Positions 10,974 to 21,500 of a stretch of 64,000 nt of DNA are shown here, one piece after another. A program made the translations under genes and the position numbers. Origin of the DNA: Paramarasmius palmivorus (Eukaryota > Basidiomycota > Agaricomycetes > Agaricales > Marasmiaceae); NCBI GenBank assembly GCA_037176845.1, contig JAYKXP010000053.1, forward strand, positions 62,001 to 126,000, read 5' to 3'. The notes under the pieces are model-generated. The model saw only the letters and a program-made list of their open reading frames with translations, did not search any database and was not told the DNA's origin. Positions within the stretch are counted from its first letter, which is position 1, and every line of letters begins with the position of its first letter.

Positions 10974-12256
10974 ATGGCTGTGATGCCTATGATGAAAGCA
11001 ATCGTCAAGACATCTGGCGGCAAATATCGACTTGAAGATGTTGAAATTCCCCGTCCAGGGCCCGGTGAAGTTTTGGTCAAAGTAGCAGCTTCAGCAGAAA
11101 ATCCAGCAGATTGTGAGCAATCGGCAAGATCTCTGTAGTCTTGCATGTACTAACATCGTTGGCCCATTCTAGGGAAGAATATGACCATGGTTCCAGAGGG
11201 CCATATCATAGGTTATGACTTTGCCGGGACCGTTCACGAGATAGGACCATGCTTAGACTCTGAACGAGAATTGAGATATGTTGGGGAGCGGGTAGCAGGT
11301 TTGGTACATGGAGGTATGTGGTGGATTTTCCCCCGATACATCAACTCACACTATTGAAGGTGCGGCGCGGAACGGTGCATTCGCCGAGTTTGTAGTTGCT
11401 CAGGCGGGGTTGCTCTTTCATCTGCCCGATAATATATCCTTCGAAGAAGGTGCTCAAATGGGCGTTGCCTGTATGACAGCGTGCTACAGTCTCTACCTCT
11501 CCCTCGACCTTCCAACACCGTACGACACAGAAACTGTCCCACAGACGACACTCCTAGTTTGGTCTGGGTCCACATCTGTTGGTCAGATCGTCATGCAGCT
11601 AGCAAAGTTATCGAATATGCGAGTCATTGCGACAGCGTCGCCTAAACAGTTCGACTTTGTACGATCTTTGGGCGCCGATGAGGTTTATGACTATTCAGAC
11701 TCGTTTACTGGCAGAGAAATATTTCAAGCTACTGGAGGGAACATACACTGCGCCGTGGATTGCTGGAGCGAAGGGATGTCACCATACCAGGTCAGCGCGT
11801 CGCTGAGCAACGATCATGGCAAGATAGCAAGTCTTCTACCATACCAGAGCAGAAAGAAGGGTATCGAAAGCACCTTTGTTTTTGCATACGCAATATTCGG
11901 GAAGGTTTGTAGCATATCCGATCTTTGTCATTGCTATACTTACCCTGGGAAAAACCACTAAGGATACAGTCTTCCCTTTCCCGAGCAAAGCAGACACGGT
12001 TGCGGCCCAGAAGGCTAGAGAGTTTGCCCAACTCACCTCGCGTCTACTTGCAGAGGGCAAGATTAGACTTGGTCCCATAAAGGTCTTCCCGGACGGTCTA
12101 GCAGGTGTAGCTGATGGGATGGAATATGCGCGTATGGGCAAAGTAAGTCTGCGATTGATCTACATACGAAATTATCAGTTCTGACATGTCGATCAGGTAC
12201 ATGGCGAGAAGATTGTCCATCGTATAACTGATACGCCGGGACTGCGAGCTAAATAA
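10974..12256 (+). CDS. Zinc-independent MDR / trans-enoyl reductase-like oxidoreductase, copy 1
   Basis: NAD(P)H-dependent oxidoreductase of the medium-chain (quinone oxidoreductase/enoyl reductase) superfamily, without the zinc ligands of alcohol dehydrogenases. ATG 10974 opens MAVMPMMKAIVKTSGGKYRL, followed by VEIPRPGPGEVLVKVAASAE, the GroES-like domain. Exon 2 gives MTMVPEGHIIGYDFAGTVHE; a long exon from about 11,360 gives ARNGAFAEFVVAQAGLLFHL and LLVWSGSTSVGQIVMQLAKL, the cofactor-binding loop, then ATASPKQFDFVRSLGADEVY. Later exons include LLAEGKIRLGPIKVFPDGLA and end GEKIVHRITDTPGLRAK with TAA at 12254-12256. In fungi this fold occurs both as trans-acting polyketide enoyl reductases and as stand-alone reductases; no polyketide synthase is in the window, so the substrate is unknown. 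Its close paralogue follows 630 bp downstream on the same strand. Confidence 0.85.
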
Positions 12257-12885
12257 TATCTTTATTCGCCGTGTTCACATAACCTATTCAATGGTCATTC
12301 TTTCATCGATACATGTTTCCACCGGAGCGAACCACGAATTCGGTCTTCAGTAATGCCCGTGTACCTTCATGGATGTAGTCTCGTGGTCGACATTCGGGTG
12401 TTGTGGAATTCTCCGGTTCGTGAACCCAAACAGGCTCCTTAACTCCTCTGAGATATTCGACGCGCCTCATTGTCTGAACTTTGCAGTATGCCATGAGTAC
12501 TCCACTATCAGGCTTGGCCCTGTGTAAACTGGTTCAGCTCGGGCGGTAAGCCCGTAGTGTATTCAAGTTCGGCTGGCCTAACCTTGGTTAACTCACAAAA
12601 CCATTTCTTGCCTGCAGGTAGTCCTATCTATTGATACTCATCGCTTTTATCACGACGCTTAATTGAAAGGATTAATGGCGCCCATTTCATACCCACCACC
12701 TACCGATGAATTCCCGATGTCTTTTTTGACATGTACGTTGTCCCTGGTTTGCTCGGTATTTGGGATCCCCGCCCATCCCGAGCTTCAATCAGTGGCGGTC
12801 TCAATAAGCTGCAATATGGACTTATACGCCTAGAGAATCCTGTCGTGCACCCAAAACTCAAAATAAACTGGTCATCCAACCATCC
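12257..12885. other. Intergenic spacer between tandem MDR genes
   Basis: About 630 bp. The minus-strand 63-codon ORF at 12303-12494 has no support. The spacer should contain the copy 1 terminator and copy 2 promoter; no motif stands out. Confidence 0.4.
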
Positions 12886-14139
12886 ATGAAAGCTATCGTC
12901 ACTAAACGAGGAGGGACGTACCAGCTCGAGGACGTCGAGATCCCAATTCCGAGGAATGGCGAGGTACTGGTGAAGGTAGAGTGCGCAGCACAGAACCCGA
13001 CAGATTGTGAGTCGTGAAGCCGATCACTAATTTCTTGCTGATTTATGTATATGATTTCTTAAGGGAAGTCCCTTTCTATGATACCTGAAGGACATATCAT
13101 CGGCTTTGACTTTTCGGGGACTATCCAGACGTTGGGACCGGGTGTTAACAAAGAATCCAGGCATGCTGGCCAAAGAGTAGCGGGAACGGTGCATGGAGGT
13201 AAGTAACCAGTTCCCTGTCAGGTTCTCCGATCCTTGATTGTGTGCCTCTCAGGCGCAGAACGGAATGGAGCATTTGCAGAGTTTGTCCTCGCTCAAGCTG
13301 AGCTTCTTTTCACACTGCCGGATAGCATTTCGTTTGAAGAAGGTGCACAAGTAGGCTGTGCTTGTATGACAGCATACATGAGTCTGTACGACACCCTAAT
13401 GCTGCCAACACCGTTCGACACGCCTAGCACGACACCATCAAGTCTCCTAGTCTGGTCAGGAGCCACTTCCGTAGGCCAGATCGTCATTCAATTAGCCAAG
13501 CTGTCCGGCTTGCGCGTTATTGCGACAGCGTCACCAAGAAACCAAGACTTTGTGAGATCTTTGGGCGCAGATGAGGTCTACGATTACTTGGACTCGTTTA
13601 CTGGCAGAGATATATTCGAGGCCACCGGTGGAGGTATTCACTACGCTGTTGACTGCTGGGGCGAAGGAACATCACCGTATCAAGTCAGCGCTTCGCTCAG
13701 CAACGACCATGCTACAGTCGCGACACTTCTTCCGTATAAGAGCAGAAAAAAGGGAATAGAAACGAAATTTGTCTTCACTTACTCTATCTTTGGAAAGGTG
13801 TGTGGGGCTCGGAGTCATCAAAAAACCTTGCATGACTCGCCTGCCTTTTTAGGAAACTGTCTTTCCATTTCCGAGTCCAGTGGATATGGAAATGGTCAGG
13901 AAGGCTAGGCATTACTGCAAGCTCATTTCGCAGCTACTTTCTGAGGGAAAGGTCAAGCTTGGGCCGGTAAAACTATTTCCCAATGGTTTGGTGGGTGTTG
14001 CGGATGGGATGGATTACGCTCGCCTTGGCAAGGTAAGCTCTGAACGTTGAGCGATCACAAACGCTACCACCATGGCTCACGATAAGGATAGGTTCACGGT
14101 GAAAAAATCGTCTATCGTATTAGCGACACGCCTCGGTGA
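12886..14139 (+). CDS. Zinc-independent MDR / trans-enoyl reductase-like oxidoreductase, copy 2
   Basis: Tandem paralogue of the gene at 10974-12256, with the same domain order and matching intron positions. Start ATG 12886 gives MKAIVTKRGGTYQLEDVEIP and VLVKVECAAQNPTDW. Exon 2 gives SMIPEGHIIGFDFSGTIQTL. The main exon has ERNGAFAEFVLAQAELLFTL, LLVWSGATSVGQIVIQLAKL and ATASPRNQDFVRSLGADEVY. The next exon restores TVFPFPSPVDMEMVRKAR and LLSEGKVKLGPVKLFPNGLV, and the last ends GEKIVYRISDTPR with TGA at 14137-14139. By eye most of the central exon is identical or conservative between copies, so the duplication is clear but not very recent. The N-terminus is shorter than copy 1 by six residues. 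Probably an NADPH-dependent reductase of unknown substrate. Confidence 0.85.
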
Positions 14140-14155
14140 TGATTTGGTGTCGAAG

Positions 14156-15997
14156 CTATGTAAATGTATTCACAGTCAGGAGGAGTAGCCACACAATCCA
14201 TAATCCTCGAGAGCCCAGCCCATCAGTTACCGCAGAACTTTCCCTTAGACACCTCCCAGAGGCTGTTTGACGAGCATTCGCGGGCACCGCAGGCGTGACG
14301 ACCGTTCCCCTGGGTAAGGCGGACCCCGTTGTCGTTGTATAGGTATAGACTGGTGCCAGCACCGCCGGTATACCATTATCGACGTAGTCCTCGTAGCAAG
14401 GTGCCTGCACTGGATTCGCACCAGGTAAAACACTGAGGTTTCCTTTAACCACTTCGTCAAATCTGTCGCTTATGTAGCACTGAGCGGATTGATTGAACGT
14501 GAAGATTCCTTGAGCAGAACAGCAGGTGGGGTCGCCATATGGATTACACGTGCAGTGGGCGATAGCTCTTTCGAGAACACCCTCGTCCCACCCGTTGTAG
14601 AAATCTGTAATATAAATGTCAACCTCAGGGCCGACCAGTCAATTCGGTGCGCACCAGCATGATAACCATAACCTGTTGGGTCTCCATTTGCGAATCTAAA
14701 GCTACCGATTAGGTGAATGACGACGGAGAAGATGGTACAAACGTACACGAAAGGCTGACTGGGGGTCATTGCCTCATCACGGTGATCTTCAAATGGCTTT
14801 GTTATCCAATAGACCTGAAGCCTGTTAAGAACGGATCGATGGGATACTCGTCAATGTATTTACCTCGAGAAAGATCCTTGGGATCGTAAAGGGATACCGA
14901 GGATCGCTGCAAGTTCCATTATCTGGGCCGGTGGAAAGAAAGGCTACATGCGATATATGATCCGAAGAATCGACATTCTGTGCTATCTGTCAGCACATCG
15001 CTATACGGGGACACAGGCAATACATACCTTGCCGTCCCAGCAGCTAGGAAAGTTGATCTGTGCCCGTATTCCGGAGGGACAACTTTTCCCTACAGGAAGC
15101 TCGTTGTATTTGGAGGATACACCATCGAAATCTAGACATATAAAAGTGATTGCCTGCTGAGCGAAACTAGAAGGGTTCAGCGTGCGGAGATTCGGGTCCC
15201 CTGCGTGGACGCGATTGAGTACTACTCCGCGTTCATCGTAAAGGTAATAAAGTACCGGATAGCATGCGAAACTGGGTTGACAATTAGAAGGATCGGGAAA
15301 GAGATGAGGTAATACTCACATCCTCGGGGAATGCTACCGTAGAATTGGGAACATCGCTGAAAAGATAATCTTCATGGTGAAGTAAGATCGAGCAATGGCT
15401 GTCGCAATCATCCTTTCTTACAACTGCGAGCTTTGATGTCAGATATGGAAGAAACACTGTGATCAACTCGCTCTCACATTACTGCGTTTCCATCCACACT
15501 TGTGAAAGAACCGTCACGCCACCTAGAGTACTCCTATTGAGATGTTTTGTATCGACAGGTACTGGGAGGAACGTACTGAAAATAGAGTTGCTATTTCGAA
15601 TGAGGGTCAGCGTAACTATTCTGGAAGAATTCTCTCCGACACATACCGGAAACCAATAATTACTTTTATCCTCGGCGATAGGTATCGAGGTGCATTGACT
15701 CTGGCGTAAATAAGAGGTGGAGACGTTTAAGCCGAAGTTGCTGCCGCCCAGAACTAATTGCTATTGGTATTGTTTGCCGGAAGGGTGACGATTTGGGTTC
15801 ACCTGCGTGTACGTGAGTGGATACAGTTCCCGGGTCGACTACGGGGTCGATTCGCTGAGTCGTAAGGATGTTGTCTGAAGTCATTTCATTCCCTAGTACA
15901 TGACGCAGAGAAATGGATACTCACTGGCTCCCATTAACCAGTACCCCGAAACACGGAGTAGAAGTGAAGCGAGAACTATCCGTCCCGAAAAGAACAT
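14156..15997 (-). CDS. DUF1996-domain secreted protein, probably GPI-anchored
   Basis: Secreted protein of the DUF1996 family, common in fungal secretomes and of unproven biochemical role. Start at 15997 gives MFFSGRIVLASLLLRVSGYW, a good signal peptide. After one intron comes the family opening NILTTQRIDPVVDPGTVSTH followed by VH, then LGGSNFGLNVS, a YWFP element and SDVPNSTVAFPED. The next exons give HAGDPNLRTLNPSSFAQQAI and TFICLDFDGVSSKYNELPVG, then FPSCWDGK, the most diagnostic motif. Downstream, FANGDPTGYGYH, DFYNGWDEGVLERAIAHC and a cysteine-rich stretch are readable. The last exon is Thr/Ala/Pro-rich and ends in a hydrophobic LWIVWLLLLTVNTFT, consistent with GPI attachment. Exon borders between 15,230 and 15,560 are uncertain. 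It converges with MDR copy 2 (only 16 bp apart). Confidence 0.75.
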
Positions 15998-16162
15998 AGT
16001 AGGTCGTTCCAGGAATATCTTGGAAAGGCGTTACATGCCCCAAACGAGCCTTTGCAAGCACCGAAAACTCCACGAGGTGACGTCGACCTTGGCCTCGAGG
16101 TCGAGGCGTGTGTACTGCGCATGTCGAAATCGCAGAGTTGCGGCTATGTACACTGGAGTATT

Positions 16163-16369
16163 TTAGACTCTTGGAGAATATCTATGGCTCCGACAGCCAA
16201 AAAAAATAGCGTCAATGAGCAATGTCATCGTGGAAGTCCAAAACAAGGCTACATCCGGAGCGCTGTGGCCGGTCCCGGATCGGGAACGCGGACGAGTTGC
16301 CTCTTGATCACCTCCGAGCCTTTTCAGCTTTTCCTCTTCTTCCATGTTCCTAGCAGACTCTACTCTCAA
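16163..16369 (-). CDS. Small hypothetical protein with one hydrophobic segment (doubtful)
   Basis: A 68-codon ORF with a charged N-terminus (MEEEEKLKRLGGDQEA), an Arg/Ser/Gly-rich linker and one hydrophobic stretch (ALFWTSTMTLLIDAIFFG). The composition looks like a small single-pass membrane protein, but I recognise no family. An eight-T run falls inside the hydrophobic segment, and the reading frame after it would differ with one base more or less. It lies in the gap between the divergent DUF1996 and GH16 genes and may be chance. Confidence 0.25.
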   Translation of the reverse strand: MRVESARNMEEEEKLKRLGGDQEATRPRSRSGTGHSAPDVALFWTSTMTLLIDAIFFGCRSHRYSPRV

Positions 16370-16624
16370 TTTTTCTCGTGAAAATGGCTCGTATCCTCCG
16401 AATGCTCAGAAGACCGAGATACAAAAGACGCTCTGGGCTTTGCCTGCGCAAGGGAGAATAATGTTGCCTTGATCTGATTGATCTTTTTTCCATGAACGGA
16501 CCTGGGCTCCTGTACGGAAACGGACACAGCACTTACTTAAATATCCCTGGTACAATTGTGCCTTGTTGTCATTTGCTCAACAGCTCTTTTTTCTCCTTCC
16601 TAATCCTCCACGCTCGTTCAGACG

Positions 16625-18205
16625 ATGTTTTCTCGTCAACTAATTGCTCTCACGGCGCTTTCAACGGTAGTAGCGGCTCAGCAATGGAGGGTAGCTCAGG
16701 ATTTTAGCGGGTCCAACTTGTGCGTGACCTATTCTCGTTCCTGAGCGTCCCGTCTGACCTTTGGTTCATATAGCTTTAACGGTTTTAAGTATAATGAAAG
16801 CGCTATCGACTATAACAACTTTGGTGTGTTTCCTCCCTTTTTCGGATGAACCACTGAAGCTCAACTTGTGTCAGGCAATGTACACTTCCTCGGACAGACA
16901 CAGGCTGTTGCCTCGAACCTCACCTTCATCAACTCGGCCGGACGTGCCATTGTCAAAGTTGACAATACGACCAGCGGTGTCGGAGACCCCACGTTTGGTC
17001 GGAACACTGTCTACCTCATGAGCAAGGAAACTATGACCATCAACAGCTTGCTGCTCTTCGACGCGACCCACATCCCGTATGGTGTGAGTATATCAATATG
17101 GCTCAGAAGCTTAAAGGTTGATATTCAAATAGTGCTCTGTTTGGCCTGCGTTATTCACGCAAGGTGAAGTTTGGCCAGAGGAAGGAGAGGTAATTTCATC
17201 ATTTCCTGCGAGAGAGTATGGTTCATACTAACAATGTGACTCCGTTCAGATTGATATAGTGGAGAATGTAAATTTCCTTTTGAGCTTTCCCCGACGCTTG
17301 GATGACAATCCTCCTCCAAACAGGTCAACTTGGCCCAGAACAACCAATATTCATTACATGCCGATGCATCCCATGGAACCTGTGCCCAGCCAGACGGCCT
17401 TCAGCAAGCAGGACAACAGACTGGCGTAACAACATCGACGAATTGTGTTGTAAATCCTCAGCAGGACCAAAATGCAAGTACTCCCGATGTTTTATAGACA
17501 TGTGAGACTGACAAGTTTTCCAGACGGGCTGCGTTGTCAGAGATGCAAGCGATGCTTCATTCGGAACTGGATTTTCAAATGCAGGTGGAGGTGTCTTCGC
17601 GACGCTTTGGGATGCGAGTGGTATATCAATGTGGTTCTTCCAAAGAAGCCAAGTACCAAGTGGCATAGACACAAATCCCAATCCATCCTCGTTTGGCACA
17701 CCAGCTGCCTTCTACCCAGCGAGTGGTTGTGATCCTGCGACAGTTTTTGGTCCGCAAATCATCACGCTCGTAAGCGATTCCGTTCTTCGAGAAGATACGA
17801 CACATCATGACACATGTTCCATTCTAGTACATCAATGTATGCGGTGCCTTTGCGGGAAACGAAGGCGTATTTGCGTCTACATGCGGTTCTGTAGCACCGA
17901 ATTGCTCCTCCTTGGTTCCAGATCCCGCCAATTATAATAACGCATATTGGGAAATTAATTATCTCAAGGTTTTCACCAAGTAAGTAATAATTCGTCAACA
18001 AAGGATCATCGAATTCTGATGCTTCTTCCACCCCAGTTCTTCGTCATCTACGTCCTCCTCTGCTTCAGGATCCGGTACCGCGACTGGGGGAGCTGGCGCA
18101 ACTACCACTGGGGCGGGTAGCAATTCGGGCGTCTCTCTTACCGCAAAAGGCAGCATGGTAGCTACCATAGTTGCGATGACTATTGCCTTTGCATCGCTGC
18201 TCTAG
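16625..18205 (+). CDS. GH16 endo-beta-glucanase (mixed-linkage/laminarinase type), GPI-anchored
   Basis: Secreted glycoside hydrolase family 16 enzyme acting on beta-1,3 or mixed beta-1,3/1,4 glucan, likely in cell-wall remodelling. ATG 16625 opens MFSRQLIALTALSTVVAAQQ, a signal peptide. Exons give FNGFKYNESAIDYNNF, GRAIVKVDNTTSGVGDPTFG, NTVYLMSKETMTINSLLLFD and CSVWPALFTQG. The catalytic motif EEGE, split by an intron, joins IDIVENVN, giving the GH16 ExDxxE signature with nucleophile and acid/base Glu. Then come YSLHADASHGTCAQPDGLQQ, DASFGTGFSNAGGGVFATLW, GISMWFFQRSQVPSGI and YWEINYLKVF. The C-terminus is a Ser/Thr/Gly-rich linker followed by a hydrophobic tail (MVATIVAMTIAFASLL), typical of GPI anchoring. 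A TTAAATAT element lies at 16537-16544, about 80 bp upstream. With the DUF1996 neighbour it forms a small cell-surface group. Confidence 0.9.
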
Positions 18206-18463
18206 GTTGTTAATGCTGCTTTCTCATCTTAGTAGTTTGCTGGGCACTGTGCATCTGGGATTGTAACCACATGGACACTCGTCTTGACTGACATAGAACT
18301 GACATTGTATACCCCTGTAATTACTTGCAAAATACGTACATAAATGAATTTGTTGTATGTATACAGTGCTTCCTCAGGCCATCGCGCTGAGGCTTCGCCG
18401 TAGAACTCAGAAGTCTAAGCACTCCACCTCCATACCCTTTTTCCGTCGCCTGCCGGCTATTAC
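18206..18463. other. Intergenic region, GH16 terminator and mannosidase upstream
   Basis: No ORF of note. An AT-rich trailer follows the GH16 stop. A pyrimidine-rich stretch before 18,460 precedes the TATA element of the next gene. Confidence 0.4.
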
Positions 18464-18470
18464 TATATAA
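18464..18470 (+). promoter_or_regulatory. TATA box for alpha-mannosidase gene
   Basis: TATATAA lies 91 bp upstream of the ATG at 18561, in an otherwise GC-moderate context, at a distance usual for fungal TATA elements. Inference from sequence only. Confidence 0.5.
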
Positions 18471-18560
18471 GGAAAAGCGCCGGGAATCTGGGGTACTACT
18501 TCCGCCTGATTTAACCCGTCGTCATCACTCGGTTGAGGACATCTCCCGTCGTCAGTAGCA

Positions 18561-21500
18561 ATGAGCTGCCACCACAATCACTCTGCTCAGCAAGACTCGT
18601 ATCCCGAGCTCAACTATGCACCGGGAGCCAAATGGATCAAGAACCTCACTCGAGACCGTTTGAATAATTTCAACGGTGGTCACTACGCCGACGTCAACCT
18701 AGCATCTGTGTTGTTCACGCACAGGATTGACAATGCTGAGCATGTCAAGCTCCAAGTGTGAGTGTCTCTCGCTCGTTCAGGCCTCAGAATATGACTGACA
18801 TGGGGATACAGATGGAGTGCACCAGGACTGACGAAGCCGACATTCGAGGAAGCGATGAAGCAAAAGTTCAAGCCAGCGAAGAAGGGAGACTCTTTTGGAC
18901 CTTCCTGTGCGTATAGCTAATACACTTGACACTCTCAAAAGCCTGACCTTTTTTCCAGGGGTGAATTCTCTGTCAAGACACGATCCCTTTTCTGGTACTA
19001 ACTAGTTGTTTAGACCAACCATTGGTGGAAGGTCACTGTCGTAATTCCTGGCTACTGGCAGCAATATGAGCGAGTCCAGTGTAAGCTTCCACTGTCTCTC
19101 CACTAAATCTTGCTAACGAAACGTGAAATGGCAGTTGAATTCGACCCTGGATGCGAAGCTATGATCTATAGTACAGACGGAACACCACTGCAAGGTCGGC
19201 CTCAGTCAATATACGCCCTTCCGTTGCTTGCATTCTGACCATAATCATTAGGTATCACCGGCGGATACGGAGGCGACCGTAGAGTCGAGTACATCATACC
19301 CATGGAGGCCCGCCAAAAGGGCACTCACGACTTTGTCATCGAATCTACTTGCAACGGAATGTTTGGCGTCCCTTGGAACGGTGATACTATCCAGCCACCA
19401 GACGTATGCTTCTTCTCCACCCTCACTGATACATGGAAGCTGACATTTGCGGTAGATGAATCGTTACTTCTCCCTTGCATCAGCAGATCTCGTTGTTCCG
19501 AACCAAGAAGCCTGGCATCTATTATGGGACTTTACGACCCTCCGAGAGTTGGTTGACACACTCCCCGGAAACACGTCGTACGTGCTCTTTACTTTTCACC
19601 ATTGCGCGCGCGCGTCTCACAACATGCTCTAGTCTTCAGAATCAGGCGCTAGTTGCTGCAAACGAAATCATGAACACATTACGCAGTGGAGACGCCTCTG
19701 CTATTCACCAATGTCGTCAAATCGCTGAAAGGGTCTTTGGGGAAGGGTGGCAGAACAAAGCAGAGGAAATTTACCAAGACCCGGACAATGCGCAGATTTG
19801 GGGTATTGGACAGTGAGTTCCGCGTCCACTATACATAATCAGAGCTCTGACAAGCTCCCTCCTTTTGTAGCTGCCATATTGATACCGCCTGGCTCTGGCC
19901 ATACCGTGTCACTCAGCAAAAGGTTGCCCGATCATGGTCCACTCAAGTTGACCTCATGGAGCGCTACCCCGAACATCGTTTCGCGTGTTCTCAGGCGCAG
20001 CAGTACAAGTGGCTTGAGCAACTCTATCCGCCCCTGTTTGAACGCGTCAAGGAGAAGATTCTTGAAGGAAAGTTCCACCCGGTCGGGGCTCTTGGGTTGA
20101 GAACGATAGCAACATGCCCAGTGGTGAAGCACTTGTCCGACAGTTTGTACTCGGTCAGAGATACTTTGAGGAGAAGTTTGGAAAGCGCTGCGACACCGCG
20201 TGGCTACCTGACTCGTTCGGTCTGACTGGTGCATACCCGCAACTCATTCGGGGTGCTGGAATGAAGTATTTCTTCACTCAAAAACTCAGCTGGTGCGTAA
20301 ATTTTTCTCAGTCTTGACTCGGCTAATATGTTTTGTCTTCAGGAACAATATGTAAGGGCACATCATTGGAAACGCTTGGAGTAGTGCTCATGTTTCTACT
20401 AGCAATGTATTCCCTCATTCCACCTTTAACTGGGTTGGTATCGATGGCACTCAGGTTCTGTGCCACATGACACCTGGTATTCCAAGCCCTCGCCTCAGCA
20501 ACTTTCCTAGGCTGACGTTTATTTCCTCGCAGTTGATACCTACACCGCACAAGCAACCGCCGGTGATGTCAACAAGGGAATCACAAACCATAAGGTCTGC
20601 AACAAAATCAATAGTGGAAGTCAGATTATTGATATTGTTTATAGAACATCGAGTCCTCCGATACTTCGTTGTTAGTCTTCGGAAACGGTGACGGTGGAGG
20701 TGGCCCTTTGGCCAAGATGTTGGAAAACGTTGGTCGTTGAGCCTCTTTTGCCACATCACATTCGTTCTCAAATTTTGGTCTTAGCTTCGACGTATTCGAG
20801 CCACCAACAACCACCATCGAGAACTACCGCCCATCAACATGGGTCGTTCTGTTGATGAATTCTTTGAGCACCTTGAAAAGAGGTCAGATGCAGGGAAGAA
20901 ATTGCCCAACTGGTACGAGTTTCTGGTGAAGCCGCGTCTTCGATATTAATTTTACGAAAGGCACGGTGAACTGTACCTTGAGTTCCATCGCGGAACGTAC
21001 ACATCTCATGGTGAATATGCTGAGCGTTTTATACCCTTCGAACTCGACTGAGTGCTTCCTAGGATCTATCAAGAAGGGAAATCGCCACTCGGAGGTCCTG
21101 CTACTCGTTCTTGAGAACGCGGCAACAGTTGCATCCCTTCTGAATCCCGACTATGCGTACCCCAAGAAACAAATTGACGACCTCTGGGAAAAGGTTCTCT
21201 TGAATCAATGTAAGTTGGTCGTATCAGAGACGTTTGACATATTACTCACTCATTTATTCAGTCCATGATGGTAAGGCCCTCGTCATTATGTGGGATGGTT
21301 TACTTATCCTTTGTGCTCCCAGTGCTGCCCGGATCTGCCATGTACGTCTCATCCTCATATCGCTGATCGAGCGTTCTAAATTTGATTTATAGTGGGATGG
21401 TTTACGAAGACGCCGAGAAGCTCTACGCAGAAGTTGCAGAGAAAGGAAATCAATTGATCGACGAAGCGTTGAAAGTTGTCTATCCCGATTCAGTTCCCTT

